Source: Elgaria multicarinata webbii (taxonomy: Eukaryota > Chordata > Lepidosauria > Squamata > Anguidae). Taken from it: a stretch of 64,000 nt of DNA. How positions within the stretch are numbered: the stretch's first letter is position 1; the number at the start of each line of letters is the position of its first letter. This document shows positions 11,832-25,722 of the stretch, one piece after another. Under the pieces are notes generated by a model. It had not been told where the DNA came from and made no database searches. It saw nothing but the letters and a program-made list of their open reading frames with translations. Position numbers and translations under genes: made by a program. The stretch lies in the NCBI RefSeq assembly GCF_023053635.1, contig NC_086192.1, positions 13,802,001 through 13,866,000 of the forward strand, in the 5' to 3' direction.

Positions 11832-14800
11832 CTAAAAGGTCACATGATTTCTGATATCATTTATCTGTTTCACCATCTCCTGGATGTGTTCTCCCCTGAA
11901 AAAAGAAAGGGGAAAAAAAATAGTGCTTTAGAGGCAGCAGGAATTCAGAGAAACAAGGCAGGATAAAATAGCTTGTAAGTTACGGAAACTTCGGCTTGTC
12001 TAATGCTAGTTTTAACCCTAGACGGCTGCAAACCCAAACGCAGACAGATGTACGTGCATACACCTCTTCTTTACGGTATTCCCCTCATCTGTAGGAACTG
12101 AATGGGATCGTGTGCTGCCGAAAACGGAACGGGGGGAGCTTTCATCCTTTCACAACAATCGCACACAAGTATTTCTGATGTTTACAAACTTGGACGTCGC
12201 GCCCCGCTTTTACAGTAAAACTACAGTTGGCAGCACTGAAACGGTTAAGCTGTAAGCCCCTAAAGTTTGCCATTTGTCGCGTGTTCTAACGCAGACGTAG
12301 CCACTTGGCTAAGCACCGACTTACTCCTCTTTGAGAACGGCCTGGATGCATTTCCTCTGGTAGGCACTGAGGTTGAGGCTGGGCTTCCGTGGGCTGCCCC
12401 CCTTCTCCATTTTCCTTTGCTGATAATCCTTCTTCATTTTAACCTACAGGTACAAAGACGGTGCTTTAAAAGGCGATTCAAACATTATCAAGCTTCCAGT
12501 ACTTGCTCGGGTGGGTGGCTGGGGGAGTAGTTTCTACACTCCGTATTTCTGGGGCCCTGTTATTCCAAACGCACAATCACTTACCTGTTTGATCGCATTT
12601 CCTAAGTGCCGCAGTTGTTCTTGCACGGTCTGTAGTTCCTTCTTCATATCCTTTTCGCTGTCCGACAGGACAGGCAACTGACAGTGAACGCTGCGTAGTA
12701 CTTTCTTCATCCTTTAGGTACAAAGGTACAAAGACAATTTTCAGGCAGAAGAAGATCAATTAACGCAGGATTAACTCCCAACAGCATTGCCTGCCTATTC
12801 TCGCTTGCAGCTAATATACGGACACTGCAAAGCAGACATCGGGGGGGGGGGGTGTAAGTTTGGCTCCATAACGGCAACTCTCTAAACAGCTTGCCGTTAT
12901 AAACACAGCGGCATTGTTCGGGAGCGTTTTCTGCCCTTTTAAACACTGGTTAAAGGATTTGGTCTGTGAATACGCCTGCATGAAGCTGTGAGCAGAAGCT
13001 TAAGTTGTAGGTTTAGTTGAGGCCGCTGCCAAAGTGTTTCTGCCCAGCCTGAAAGGCTTCCCCACAACCCAACTTTCTGCCTTATTAACTGATGCAGGCC
13101 TCAGCAGTTCAGAGGGCTTCATGACTGAGCTTCCAACCCAAGCCCATACCATTCCCATTTGGACGCACGCGGACACCCTTGGCTCTGGCCTCGGGCAAGA
13201 GCCTGTGCGGAATGTGCCCTTACCGGTTCACAATGTCTTCCTGCTTCTCTTTGGCTTCCTCGTACTTGTCGGCCAAGCCCTCGGCTATGTCCCGCAAGGT
13301 TTTCCTTTTCGGAGAAAAGGAATAGTTACATTGGGACACCAGTGTGCATTTATTTGGTAATGAAAGGGGGGGGAGAAAACCAAAATGAACGAGGTTCATT
13401 TGTTCCTCGTTAGGGAACGAAGTCATCCCAAATGGCAATGTATACTTCCTTTCCCATCCGCCTCCGTGTCTCCTAGGAGCTGCAGCGACCATCACATCAG
13501 CGTTAGGGATGTGGGGACGGGCAAGTGGGACGGAGAGCACAGTTTTGGTTGTTTGTGGTCTAAATCCTGGCCACCAATCACCCCAGTGGGTTTCCATGGC
13601 CGAGTGGGGACTAGAACCCAGTTCTCCTGACTTCCAGGCCAACACTTTAGCCTGGGCTCCCTTCCAAATCCCTTATTTATTTATTTATTTATTTATTGCA
13701 TTTCTACACCGCCCAATAGCCACAGCTCTCTGGGCGGTTCACAAACTGTGAATGAATAAGAAAACTAAAAGGCGCAATCAATGCGGTGCCCCGGCGACTG
13801 CAGCCCACGGAGGGTGCATGGTTTGCCTGCAGCTTCTGGGAGCCTTTTTGACTCCGGATTGGGATAAAAATGCTCTCTGTCAATAAACACAGCTGGGTTC
13901 GTTGTAAACTGAGCGGCCTCACCTTTCCTCTCGACAATAGCCGAGATCTTCCAGCTGTTTCTTTTTCTGTTCGTGCAGTAATTTCACTCTGAGGAGCAAG
14001 GCGGAGAGAAACGTTAAGGCTGCTTCCGTCCGGGGGTCTCCTCTCTCCCTCCACCACTACCAATTTTTGCCGAGTGCGATAAAATGCGAAGGAAAACGTT
14101 AAAACGAGGTTCCAATGCAAGGGGAAGACGTTCAACACAAATACACCCTCACTCCCTACGCGGCAAAAAGCAAGAGGGATCGTGCCATTAACTGCTCCGT
14201 CCCCAGGAGCAGCGAAATGGCAGAGGGGAGAGGAATGGCAAAGAGAAAGCCAAGGGGCTGAAATCGGATTTCCATTCACCCTTGACGAGTCTTGAATTAG
14301 CCCCAATTGGGAAGGACCTCATACTAACAATGCAGATCAATCCCACGGCCAGGAAAGCTAACTTGCTTTGGAGATTCTTAGCTGTATTACTTCCGAAGAA
14401 GTTTGCAAGACCTTTGGAGGGCCACGGTCTCTTCTCGGTCCTCCCAGAGTGCAGGACACGGAATAACGGGCTCAAGTGAAAGGAAGCCAAATTCCGGCTG
14501 GACATCAGGAAAAACTTCCTGACTGTTAGAGCAGGACGACAATGGAACCAGTGACCTAGGGAGGTGATGGGCTCTCCCACACTAGAGGCAGCTGGACGAC
14601 CCTCTGTCAGGGATGCTTTAGGGTGGATTCCTGCATTGAGCAGGGGGTTGGACTTGATGGCCTTAGAGGTCAACTCTATTCTTTGATTCTATTCTATGAA
14701 ACCCCCATTCTAGCCGCAACAGGAGGACAACAAGACTGAATTAGGAGAGCGTTACCTTCGCTGGATCTCCTCCCGGGCCAAATCCTGTTTCAGGATGTAT

Positions 14801-17800
14801 TCTTCCCTGAACACCTGTGTGGCTCTGCTGAGGAGCTGAAGGCATTCTTCAGGGGGAGGGGAAGTCTCCTTATCCGCAGCTCTGAAACACAAAAACAATC
14901 TGGTTTATACATGTTCTGACAAGGGCTAATTCACACGACACACAGATGTATAAACAGGATGCCTCCCCGCCCGCCCCCGGCTGGGACTCAACACTGACTG
15001 GTTCAAGCAAGCTGGGATTTGTCCCATTTTGTCACTGTCTGTGATGAGGACCACGATTACTTGCACCACTGCTTTGACACATCTGCTTGTACCTGGCCTG
15101 AAGACAGCACATTGTGCCTCCAAGGCTGTGGACATCTAGAGGGCCCTTAACTGAAAAGAGGTCTGGTTCTTTTCTTAGATTTCTAGCCTGCCCCATCCTA
15201 AGGGCTTACAGCAGGTGAGGGCTTACAGCAGGTGAGGGCATTAAAGGCAATATTTTATAAAGCCCATGAGATAGATCCCCATCCACACCCTAGAACGCAG
15301 TAGAATCATAGAATCGTAGAGTTGGAAGGGGCCTCTAAGGCCATCGAGTCCAACCCCCTGCTCAATGCAGGAATCTACCCTAAAGCATCCCTGACAGAGG
15401 GCTGTCCAGCTGCCTCTTGAAGGCCTCTAGTGTGGGAGAGCCCACAACCTCCCTAGGTCACTGGTTCCATTGTCGTACTGCTCTAACAGGATGTTTTTCC
15501 TGATGTCCAGCTGGAATCTGGCTTCCTGAGCCCATTATTCCATGTCCTGCACTCTGGGAGGATCAAGAAGAGATCCTGGCCCTCCTCTGTGTGACAACCT
15601 TTCAAGTTTTTGAAGAGTGCTCTCATGTCTCCCCTCAATCTTCACTTCTCCAGGCTAAACAGGCCCAGTTGTTTCAGACTCTCTTCATAGGGCTTTGCTT
15701 CCAGACCCCTGATCATCCTGGTGTCAGAATTAAAGTTAGCTCCCTACTTGCTAAACCCCAGGCATTAAAAACAACCTATTGAATGCATCTTATAATACTT
15801 AAGTGTCTGCCCGTCTACTGTGTCATAGAATCGTAGAGTCGGAAGGGGCCTACAAGGCCATCGAGTCCAACCCCCTGCTCAGTGCAGGAATCCACCCTAA
15901 AGCATCCCTGACGGAGGGCTGTCCAGCTGCCTCTTGAAGGCCTCTAGTATGGGAGTCCATGACCTCCCTTGGTCATTGGGGAAAAAATAATTCAAACAGA
16001 TTCCTTTCCTAGCTGTGCCAGGATCACCTGGCACAGTGGGGAACATCGAGCGATCTCTCACACGCACCACCACGCATCTCTGAAAGCTTAGCAATCAATA
16101 GACGGACGGAAAAGGTCTGTCTCAGCTGTTTGGGCGCCCAAGTCTGACGGGAGATAGGTGCTGCTGCTCTTCCTCTCCGTATGAAATCCCCCCGCCCCCC
16201 AGAGAGACTTCGTACTTCAACAGCAGCGGGTTGGCAGAGGTGCGGCACAGAATGTTCCGGATGTGTCTCTCGAAGGAGTCCTGCGATTCTGCCAGGATGC
16301 GGAGAGGGGAGGCCGTGACCTGGGAATCTTCCTTGGTGCACAGAAGCGGAGGGCAGGCAGGGTGGACGGCGGACCTGCCCAAACAACCATCAGGAATCTG
16401 TCAGGATTCTCCAACAACAGCCGTTCCCCCACCCCTCTGCTTTCAACAAGTTTCTTTAGACATTTAAAGCTCTTCCCTGACTCTGGAGGACAGGCTGGGC
16501 GGCTTCTGGCGGCGGCTGAAAACAGCTTGATTCCGGGGAGAACTTCCTGAACAAATCTGCCCTGGTTTTTATTGGCTTTCTGATTATTATTTTTCTAAAT
16601 ATGGTTTTATTCTTTTTATCCATTTAATACTTTATTGTTCACTGCTCCAGAGTCTGTTTAGATACGGAGTGGTATATCAATGCTGTGAATAAAACAAGCA
16701 AACAGTGGCCAAGAGATCTTGGCTTGGATTAAAAGCCACGAGGGGTGCGATCACTGACCCCTCCCTTCCCTGGATCCTGTGTCACGTGCAGAGGACTCAG
16801 GGGAGGGAGGGAGGGAGGGGCGCGTGCCCTTTGGCCTCTCCCTACTGCTGCCTCCAGCGAAAGGCCAACAGGGAAGGAGAGGAACTCCCATCTTTTCTGA
16901 TCTGCCTCTTGGGACCACTGCGCCTAGTGCCAGACAGAAAATTCTAGCCAATGTCGTCTTGTGATCAGAGCGTTGGCTCCTGTAAACAGCAACGTTTCCT
17001 ACTCATTGGAGGCCTGGAGGCTCTAAGGTGGATCAAGGTGGCTCAGCACTTACAGAAGAGGCTTGGTGACGCATTCGTAGGTCTCGGTGATGCACACCAT
17101 GGTTGGACCCAGGATGTCGGAGACAATCCAGAACCCTCTGATGGAGGCAGGCTGCCTGCAGGAAGAAAAGAGAGCCGGTTTTGGCAGCTCCGAGCACAGA
17201 GCAGCAGCTGGCTTTCAGCTAAAACAAAGAATCCGTCTCAAAACAAGCAGCTGCTTTATAAGCCCTTTTGCACTTCATCAGATTCCTTCTCCTTTACCCT
17301 TAGGTAATCGTGCTTACGTAAAACACGGATTTCATCGACTCAACCTCTTTGCCGCTCCAGCCTCCGTGAACGACCTCTCCAGTCCAAGACCGTCCGTTTC
17401 AGGCCCTGTTCCTAAAACGGGACTAGCTCAGTGACACGTCTCCCTCTTTGGTGGGCCAGGAGCGGCCACAGACACTGTACTGTCGGCCGGCAGAGACTCC
17501 ACCCTTTGGTCCTACATGATCACTTGGGAGGCCTCCGCATGCTGCCGCTGGTGGAAACACCCTTCACTGTTATCCACAGGTGCCAGTTATGTGCTGCCTT
17601 TTCTGCAGTTGGGCCTCAACTCGGACTCCGTCCCAACGCTTTAAATGACCAGGTCGTGGCTCCTTCTGTTATACTTACTTATTTATTTTATGTATTTATT
17701 ATTGCATTTATATCCCCCACTTTTTTTCCTGCAAGGAACCCAAGGTGACGTACATAATCCTCCTCCTCTCCGTTTTATCCTGACAACAACAACCCTGTGA

Positions 17801-20800
17801 GGTGGGTTGGGCTGAGAGTGTGTGACTGGCTAAGTCACCCAGTGGGTTTCCATGGCCGAGTGGGGGACTAGAACCCGGATCTCCTGACTCCCAGTCCGAC
17901 ACTCTAAGCCACTACACCACTCTGGCTCAGACATCGCGTTGCCTTTTGCTCAACTCCACGGGAGCCCACAGTCACACAACGATGGAGTTAGAAGACGTTG
18001 TGGCGGGGGGGAGAGCCCCCTAAAAACTCCACCGTTGAGTGGAGTTTTCCCACTGCGTAGAGAATCATAGAATAGCAGAGTTGGAAGGGGCCTACAAGGC
18101 CATCGGGTCCAACCCCCTGCTCAATGCAGGAATCCACCCTAAAGCATCCCTGACAGAGGGTTCTCCAGCTGCCTCTTGAAGGCCTCTAGTGTGGGAGAGC
18201 CCACAACCTCCCTAGGTCACTGGTTCCATTGTCGCACTGCTCTAACAATCAGGAAGTTTTTCCTGATGTCCAGCTGGAATCTGACTTCCTTTAACTTGAG
18301 CCCGTTATTCCGTGTCCTGCACTCTGGGAGGATCAAGAGGAGATCCTGGCCCTCCTCTGTGTGACAACCTTTTAAGTCCTTGAAGAGTGCTCTCACGTCT
18401 CCCCTCAATCTTCTCTTCTCCAGGCTCAACATGCCCAGTTCTTTCAGTCTCTCCTCATAGGGCTTTGTTTCCAGACCCCTGATCATCCTGGTTGCCCTCC
18501 TCTGAACACGCTCCAGCTTGTTCCTTCTTGAAGTATCCTTGAAGAAACACGTTGTCTGAGCTGAGCACTGTTCACCGCACTCCCAGAAAAAACAAACTGA
18601 AACTTTTCAACTCTTGTTTGTTCACAAGCTGGGTTGACTATAACTCTTCCTGAGCAGAGCTGTGCCGGGATGAGCTGCGTGGGGAAGCATAAGTTTGGGA
18701 AGAGACGGAGGCCGGCCTGGCTCTTACCTGCATGGCAGAGGCTTGGTACAAAGAATGTGCTCTACAAAGCATTTCTGCTCAGCTCCCAGCTCCTGCAAAC
18801 TATCCTTGTCTTCCTCATCTGAAAAAGCAAAGCAAACTAATAAGGTTATCAGGAAAGGTGATGAAATGCTGCATTTTTACCTCTTTGGTTATGACTTGTG
18901 CCTCAGCCTCATGCACTACCGCCTCTCCTCACATGCTCCTAACTCCTCCCTCATTTCCTGTTTCAGGCAAACCACAGTTTGCTTTCAAAGAAGAACTGGA
19001 AACTGTGGTTTGAAGGAAAGTTTTCAATTCGAGTTTGTGTCAACGTGATTTATATTTGCATACCACCTTCCCATATATACGATGCCCAGGCCGGTTTACA
19101 TCTGTGAACGTTTACCTTTAGGAGAATAAATTCCCAAGTCAGGAAGACGTTACTACTCACCCGAGCCAAGGAACTTGTGCAGTTTGTTGATCCAGGGGAG
19201 CCCAATGCTATGTACGCCGGCATCATGCGTGCAGTGATAGCGAGAGGGACATTTGGGATCTGAAAATGCAGTTGAGAAGTTCGTGTGTCAGTGGATGGCC
19301 AAAAGAGACACAGGAAGACTCAATTCACACGTTAGCAGTGGCTTGAAAGCTAGCAGCGGCTCAGGACCAGTCTACCTGATGGATTATCGTCTCCTAAATG
19401 TCCCTGCCTGATTGCTAAGATAATCTTTGGAGGCTTTTCAATGGGTGCCACTGTCCCCATTGGTGCTACGGATGGCGACCAGAGAAAGAGCCTTCTCTGA
19501 ATTTTAGCATGGCGGGGGAGGCATGTGAATGCCCATTTCCGATCACGTATTTCGTTGGCCGGTTATGCAGCACGCACAACTCTTCCTTTCTGCTCAGAGC
19601 AGAACATCCTGCAATGAATGACTCCAGCCACTTTTGAAGGGAGAGCGGAGGTTTTTGCCCTGACTCCAGCGAGAAAAGAGGCACTCACAGCTCTTTCAAT
19701 CTTACAAGAATCGGAAGCCTTTTCTCGCGTCCTTGACTGGAGTTAGGCCAGGATAGGAGAGAAGAGATGTTTTAGTTTTGCTCATTTAGAGGACCTTTCA
19801 GCAGGCTTAGGAACAGGCAGCAAGAGAGAGGCAGGACCGATGCCTCGTGTGCACAGCCAGGAGCCACGCTGATGGATAATTATGGGCTGCAAGGCACGAG
19901 CAAGCAGCTTGCCGGACCTCCTGGCTGAAGCGACCCTGTCACAAACAGCTCTACGCAAGCGGATGGCCGGGCGGCTCGGCGTTTCGCCGCATTGCATTTA
20001 CCCGCAAGGAGGCTTTAACCGGCGACCGAGCGAACAAAACGCAGCACTGCAAGGGGGGGGGCAGCAAAGGGAGATCGGCGGCTTGTGCTCCTACCTCTGT
20101 GCAATTTAATGGGGCAGGAAAAGTCCGACTCCAGCGGTTCTTCTCCCTCTCTGGACGCCAGCCGCAGCGCAAGCTCCAGCTCGACGCATTCAAACACGTA
20201 GAGCGACGGGATGAGGTCGGTTCTTGAATCCCAGGACTTGACAGACTGCGGGGAAAGTCAGGCTCTAAGTCCATCTCACCCAGTATTGCCTGCTCTGACA
20301 CAGCTTTGCAGGGTGTCAGGCAGAGGTCTCTCCCTTTTTTTTAACTGGGGATACAAGCCTGGGACTTTCTGCATACAAAGCAACGCCCGTGAGCTACTGG
20401 ACTTTCCTACATACACGGGGAACCTCTCTCAAAGCAATAAACCGGAACCACCCGACGTACCATCTGCTCGTCGTCTTCTTCTCCCTCCAGCACCACACAG
20501 TGATAAAGCATTCCCGACTCCGTGGCGATCACCAAGATGTTCGGGATACAGGGAAGGCAGAGCACCGCACAGGCGTCGTACCCGTAGTTGTCTTCTGCTG
20601 CAGGATGCATCGGCAGCGGGCCCAGCAGCTTCCCAAGGTTCCCAGCGCTAGAAAGGAAAAGACGTTCAAAACCTGGATTTCCACTCGGATCTGAACTCAG
20701 AACAATGGCTTTGGTGGCCGAACCAGTGCCCTCATAACCCTCTACGACGTCCGCGCAATAAAACGGCAACGGAAGAAGCAAGGAGAAGCACAAATCTGGC

Positions 20801-21590
20801 TTTACCTGTGTAAGAGACTAATGTAGGTGAGGAAGGTCTCCCCGTTTTCATACAAGATGTACAGAGGATACGCCAGCAGGTCTTCTTTCTCCCGCTGCCC
20901 AGCTATGTTCTTGGGAACGGCCGCCAGGGGCCCAAAGTCAAACGCTACGGCCGTCTCTCCAATCAACGCTGTGTAGGCTCTCCTAAGGGAGGGAAGGCAG
21001 GCCGGCGATTCAGTCGGCAGCCCCACGCAGCACCCTCGGGGTTTCTCCGACAAGGAAGCAACGGCCCAAGTAGGGTTTACAGGGACGACAAAGAGGGAAG
21101 CTGCAGGACTTACCCCTTGTTGAGCCTCAACGTCTCCTCGTCAGCATCCGAAAGAGCGATCACTTTCACGGGGGTTTGGGGTGAGCTCAGGCTGTAAACC
21201 CTAACAGGCAAAACATGACTTTTTAAAAAATCACATCCCACGTAATAGCTCCAATGGACTGAACATCCGTGGACGTACGCCTCGACAACTTCCAATGCTG
21301 CTCGCTTGAACACCACGTTCTTTCAGCCGCGTCAGTTGGCCCAGTGTACGTTTTGCTGGAGAGTTGACGCGGTGTTGTGTCCAACTAGGCCCAGGTCCAA
21401 AGCCCTGGTCAGCTGGGCTGGCCCTGGATTGCTCACTTCCTCTCATTCTAACATACTCTGGAAAACTGGTCACGTACTAAGCTCTCGTTACCACCACATG
21501 TAATGAAAATGCCACCTAGCATTTCAGTTTCTAGACTGCAGCTGCAAACCTGTGTGCATTTGCTACATAACTCAGTGGGACTTACATCCA

Positions 21591-21635
<45 letters not shown>

Positions 21636-24600
21636 TTTAAAAAATTATTTCTTAACCGCCTCTCCATTTTGATCGAGGCAGGGAATAACAATAAACGATA
21701 AAATACATAATACTCAATTAAAACATAATATACATCGTTAAAAACATCCTAAAAACATTCTAAGAACGTCTTAAAATTCCACTGGATAGGCCTGCCGGAA
21801 GAGATCAGTCTTTATAGCTTTCTTGAATGCTAGTAGACTGTTAAGTTGACGAGTCTCCTCCGGCAGGCCGTTCCACAGTCTGGGAGCAGCAGAAGAGAAG
21901 GTCCTCTGGGTAACGGTTGTTAATCTAGTTTTTGTTAGCTGAAGTAGATTCTTTCCAGAGGACTGAGTGTGCGGGGCGGATTGTACGGGAGAAGGCGATC
22001 CCGCAGGTAGCCTGGACTCAAATCATATAATACTGTCAATATTATTACTGTCAAGAAATACTTTTGTAAGCCGCCGTGAGAGCCTTTTTTGGCTGAATGG
22101 CGGCATAAAAATCCTTAAATAATTAAATTATCACCAGCACCACATGAAACAAATTAATAGGATTAAGACGTAATCTTATGCATGCTTAGACAGAAAAAAG
22201 GACTTTTTCCCATCTATAGAGGCATAGGGTTGCACCTTTAGTGGCTATAAAACCAGTAAGAAAAAAATAACAACCCAGAAAGGGTTATTTCAAAGCCCGA
22301 CATGTTTCGGCCTGTGTTCTTTCAAAAGCCTTCCTCAGGGGGGTTGATAAGAGATGTCTGCAGAAATACTCCTAGCAAGGTGATCGTCTCCTGTGATAAT
22401 CAATAGCAATCATAAGCAGGTCAGATAGCAGTCAAGTTATATTTTGTACCTGGCCTGCTTATAAATCACTAAATAAAAACAAACATCTATATGTTTATTT
22501 ATTTATTACTTTATATGCATCGGCCACAAGCAAATCACACTCACACACCCACACCAGAATGATATTATATTAGGTTTATTTGTTTTATTTATTTAGTGCT
22601 TTATATGCTTTTGGGGTGATCAGAACTCATCTTAATAAACTGAGATATGAACGATGGCAACGCAGGCAGCCCTTCTGCGCCAGCCACAATTAAACCGGGA
22701 GGGCTCTAATTAGCCATGGTTTCCTTAGTTCATATGAACTCGGGACATTATGGTTACTAACTTTGGAACAAACCAGGATATTAAAAGACGCTTTGAAGTT
22801 GGATTAAAATCCTGGCTTGTTCCAGAGCAAACGTAGTTTTGTGGTCTTAGAAGCTTCCTGGTTTATTTGCTAACGCCACAAAGGGAGGAATGAAGGGGTT
22901 TATGTGCATGTGCAAAAGGCTCATTCATATCTCAGCTGATTGGCCAAATACACCCACTGTGTCAGTAATCCTTACGACACCCCTGTAAGGCCATAGATTT
23001 GGGAGTGGGAAATTATAATCATTCTGCAGCAAAGCATATATGCAAAATGTCTCAGGTTCAATCCCCTGTGGGGAAAAAGAAGCGAGGGAGACTAGAGCAG
23101 GCAGAGACCATCAGAGCCTGCTTCAGTTGGAAAAAAAAACCCCACAGGGCTAACTGTCATCTTGACCCTGTGGGGAAGAAGGAGCTGTTGGTCTGCCCCT
23201 CCATTGGGAGATGAGAGGGGGCAGCAGGGCCTTCCCACCAGTCAGAACAGCCTCCTTAATTTATTTTTCTTTTCTCCCTCTTCCCTCCCCATCCGCTTTT
23301 CCTTGTGTGTCGTGTCATTATTGGAATGTCAGCCTGAGGGCGGGGACTGTCTTCTTTACTGATCAATTGTAAGCTGCTCCGGGAGCCTTTTTGGCTGAGG
23401 TGCGGGATAAAAATACTCTAAATAAATAATAAATAGATAAATAATAAATCACGTAATAGGTGTAGCCTGAGACTTCTGCCCAAGACCCTGAGAGACAATA
23501 TTGGGCTGGATGGTCAAGAGGCCAGACCTGATATAAGGCAGCTTCCTATTTTTTTATTTTCAATGTATTGCCGATGACAGTAGCTCACCCAAGACCACGG
23601 AGCGGGTCTGTGGCTAAGCCAAGATTTGGAGAACTCAAGCTTTGTGGTTCGCACTCTTCACCACTATGTCTCAACAGGTCCTATAAACACAGGGATGAAT
23701 ATAAATAACTTGGATGCCAGCATGCAATTGCAGGGAAACGAGGCTCCTTTGCGTCTCTAACACTGCTTAAGAACAAACCACTCAGTTCAAGGAAGTACCT
23801 TATTGTGTTGTCGGACGTTAACAGCACAATGTGGGGTTCCAGCGTCTCACTGGGGTACCAGGCGGCGTGCTTCAGGGTCAGGGATGTCGAGCTAGTGAAG
23901 AACCTTTCAGCGATAGGTGTGGTGCTGGAAGACAGGTTTACAAAGAAAAAGGCACCGTGTTTCAGACCAAGAGAGGACTGCCAACTGATCAACTCAGCTG
24001 ATGTGCCGAGAAGAAACGTCTATGCTGCAAGAAGCCTGTCGATTTCCTGCAGATCCACCTGCTGTTAGTGGCACAGGAGCAGGCCAAGCTGTTCTGCTTC
24101 CTGATCAGCTGGCAACCCTGTCAGAAAACTGAACTGTTCTTAACAGACCTGCTCCCACAAACAACTTGACCCTCTCTCTGTTGCTCCCCTTCGTTAATTA
24201 ATAGTTCCAATGGAACATCCATGGATGTACGCCTCAACAACTTCCAATGCTGCTCGCTTGAACACCACGTTCTTTCAGCGGCAGCAGTTGGCCCAGTGTA
24301 CGTTTTGCTGGAGAGCTGACGTGGTGTTGTGTCCAACTAGGCCCAGAAAAAAAAAAGTCCTACAACACCCAGCAGAGCTGGCTGGAATGCTGGGAGTTGT
24401 AGGACTTTTTTAAGGTCCAAAGACGCATAAGATATGAAGACAGCCAAGGCATTGTGAGAATCACCATGTAATCATAACTGCCGAATGTTCTTACGCCTTC
24501 CAGGCAGACTCAGAATAAAAAGAAGAGACTCATTGGGGTTCTGAAGTGGTCAAAGGAAGATGAAAAATGGGAGGTCCTCCATACCTACAATTAACCGTTG

Positions 24601-25690
24601 GCTTCCCACCTTCGAACTCAGAGTTCTTCCCCCAACGTTTCGGTAACTCCAGCACCATCAGCCCTTTTGTTCCTACAAGAACCACGTGCTGCTGCGTCGG
24701 ACTCAGCGTGGTTTGGTACACCTCAAAAAAGGGCGAATTTATGCAGAGCAGGGTCTGGAAATCGAAGCGGAAATTAATTAGTTCAACTTTCTATGGAAAA
24801 CACGCAGTTCAAAACGCAGACACATCGCCAAAGTTACGTGCAAATTGGCCCCACTGCTGTTCAAGGCAAAAGAAGCCACTATCTAGCGTTCGATTTATGA
24901 GCACTCCTTCGGTTATCACCTAAAGAAGAACATAAGCCATTACAGGATAACCACTCCTTAGTGTAGGAACTAAACTAGGATGCCAACTGACCAAAACGTT
25001 GTGGTGCCAACTGACCAAAACACTGCGGGCTGCTCTAGTGCCTTTAACAGGAATCAAATACAGAAAGCCAGCGTGGTGTAGCAGTTAGTGTTAGATTGGG
25101 ATTCAGATGATCTGGGTTCTAATCCACACTCTGATCATGAAGCTTACTGGGTGACTTTGGACCAGTCACTGACTCTCAGCCTAACCTACCTCACAGGGTT
25201 GTTGTGAGGACAGAATGGAAAGGAAGAGGAGGACCACTGTGTAAGTAAGCCAGCCAGCCTTCCCCACCTGGTGACCTCCAGATTGTTGAAGTACAACTCC
25301 CATCACTCCCAGGAAGCATAGCCATTAACTATGCAGGCTGAGAATGGTGGGAGTTGTAGTCCAACAGACCTAGAAAGCACCAGGTTCGGGACGGATGGAA
25401 TCTAAGCTGCCTTGGGTTCTTTGCAAGAGGGGAAAAAGCAGGATTTAAATGTAATAATAAAATTAAACACATTAAGATCAAAATATAATAATTAAAACCA
25501 GGGGATAGAGGAATAAAAAAGGCCACAACAGCATAATTTAAAAGTCATGGAGAAATAGAAAGGTCTTTGCTTAGTGCTGAAAAGACACTGAAGTCCAATC
25601 AACAAGAATGGAACCCTTGCAAGGAGCATATTCAGCCTAGGACCCCTCTCCCTGGTGTGCTAACTTTCTAGCTGCAAGGGGGGATGCTGC

Positions 25691-25722
<32 letters not shown>

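Noticed and set aside
13704-14306. 200-codon minus-strand ORF
   Set aside because: It overlaps NUP88 exon 13 in the wrong frame and continues into a LINE end; no homology was recognised.
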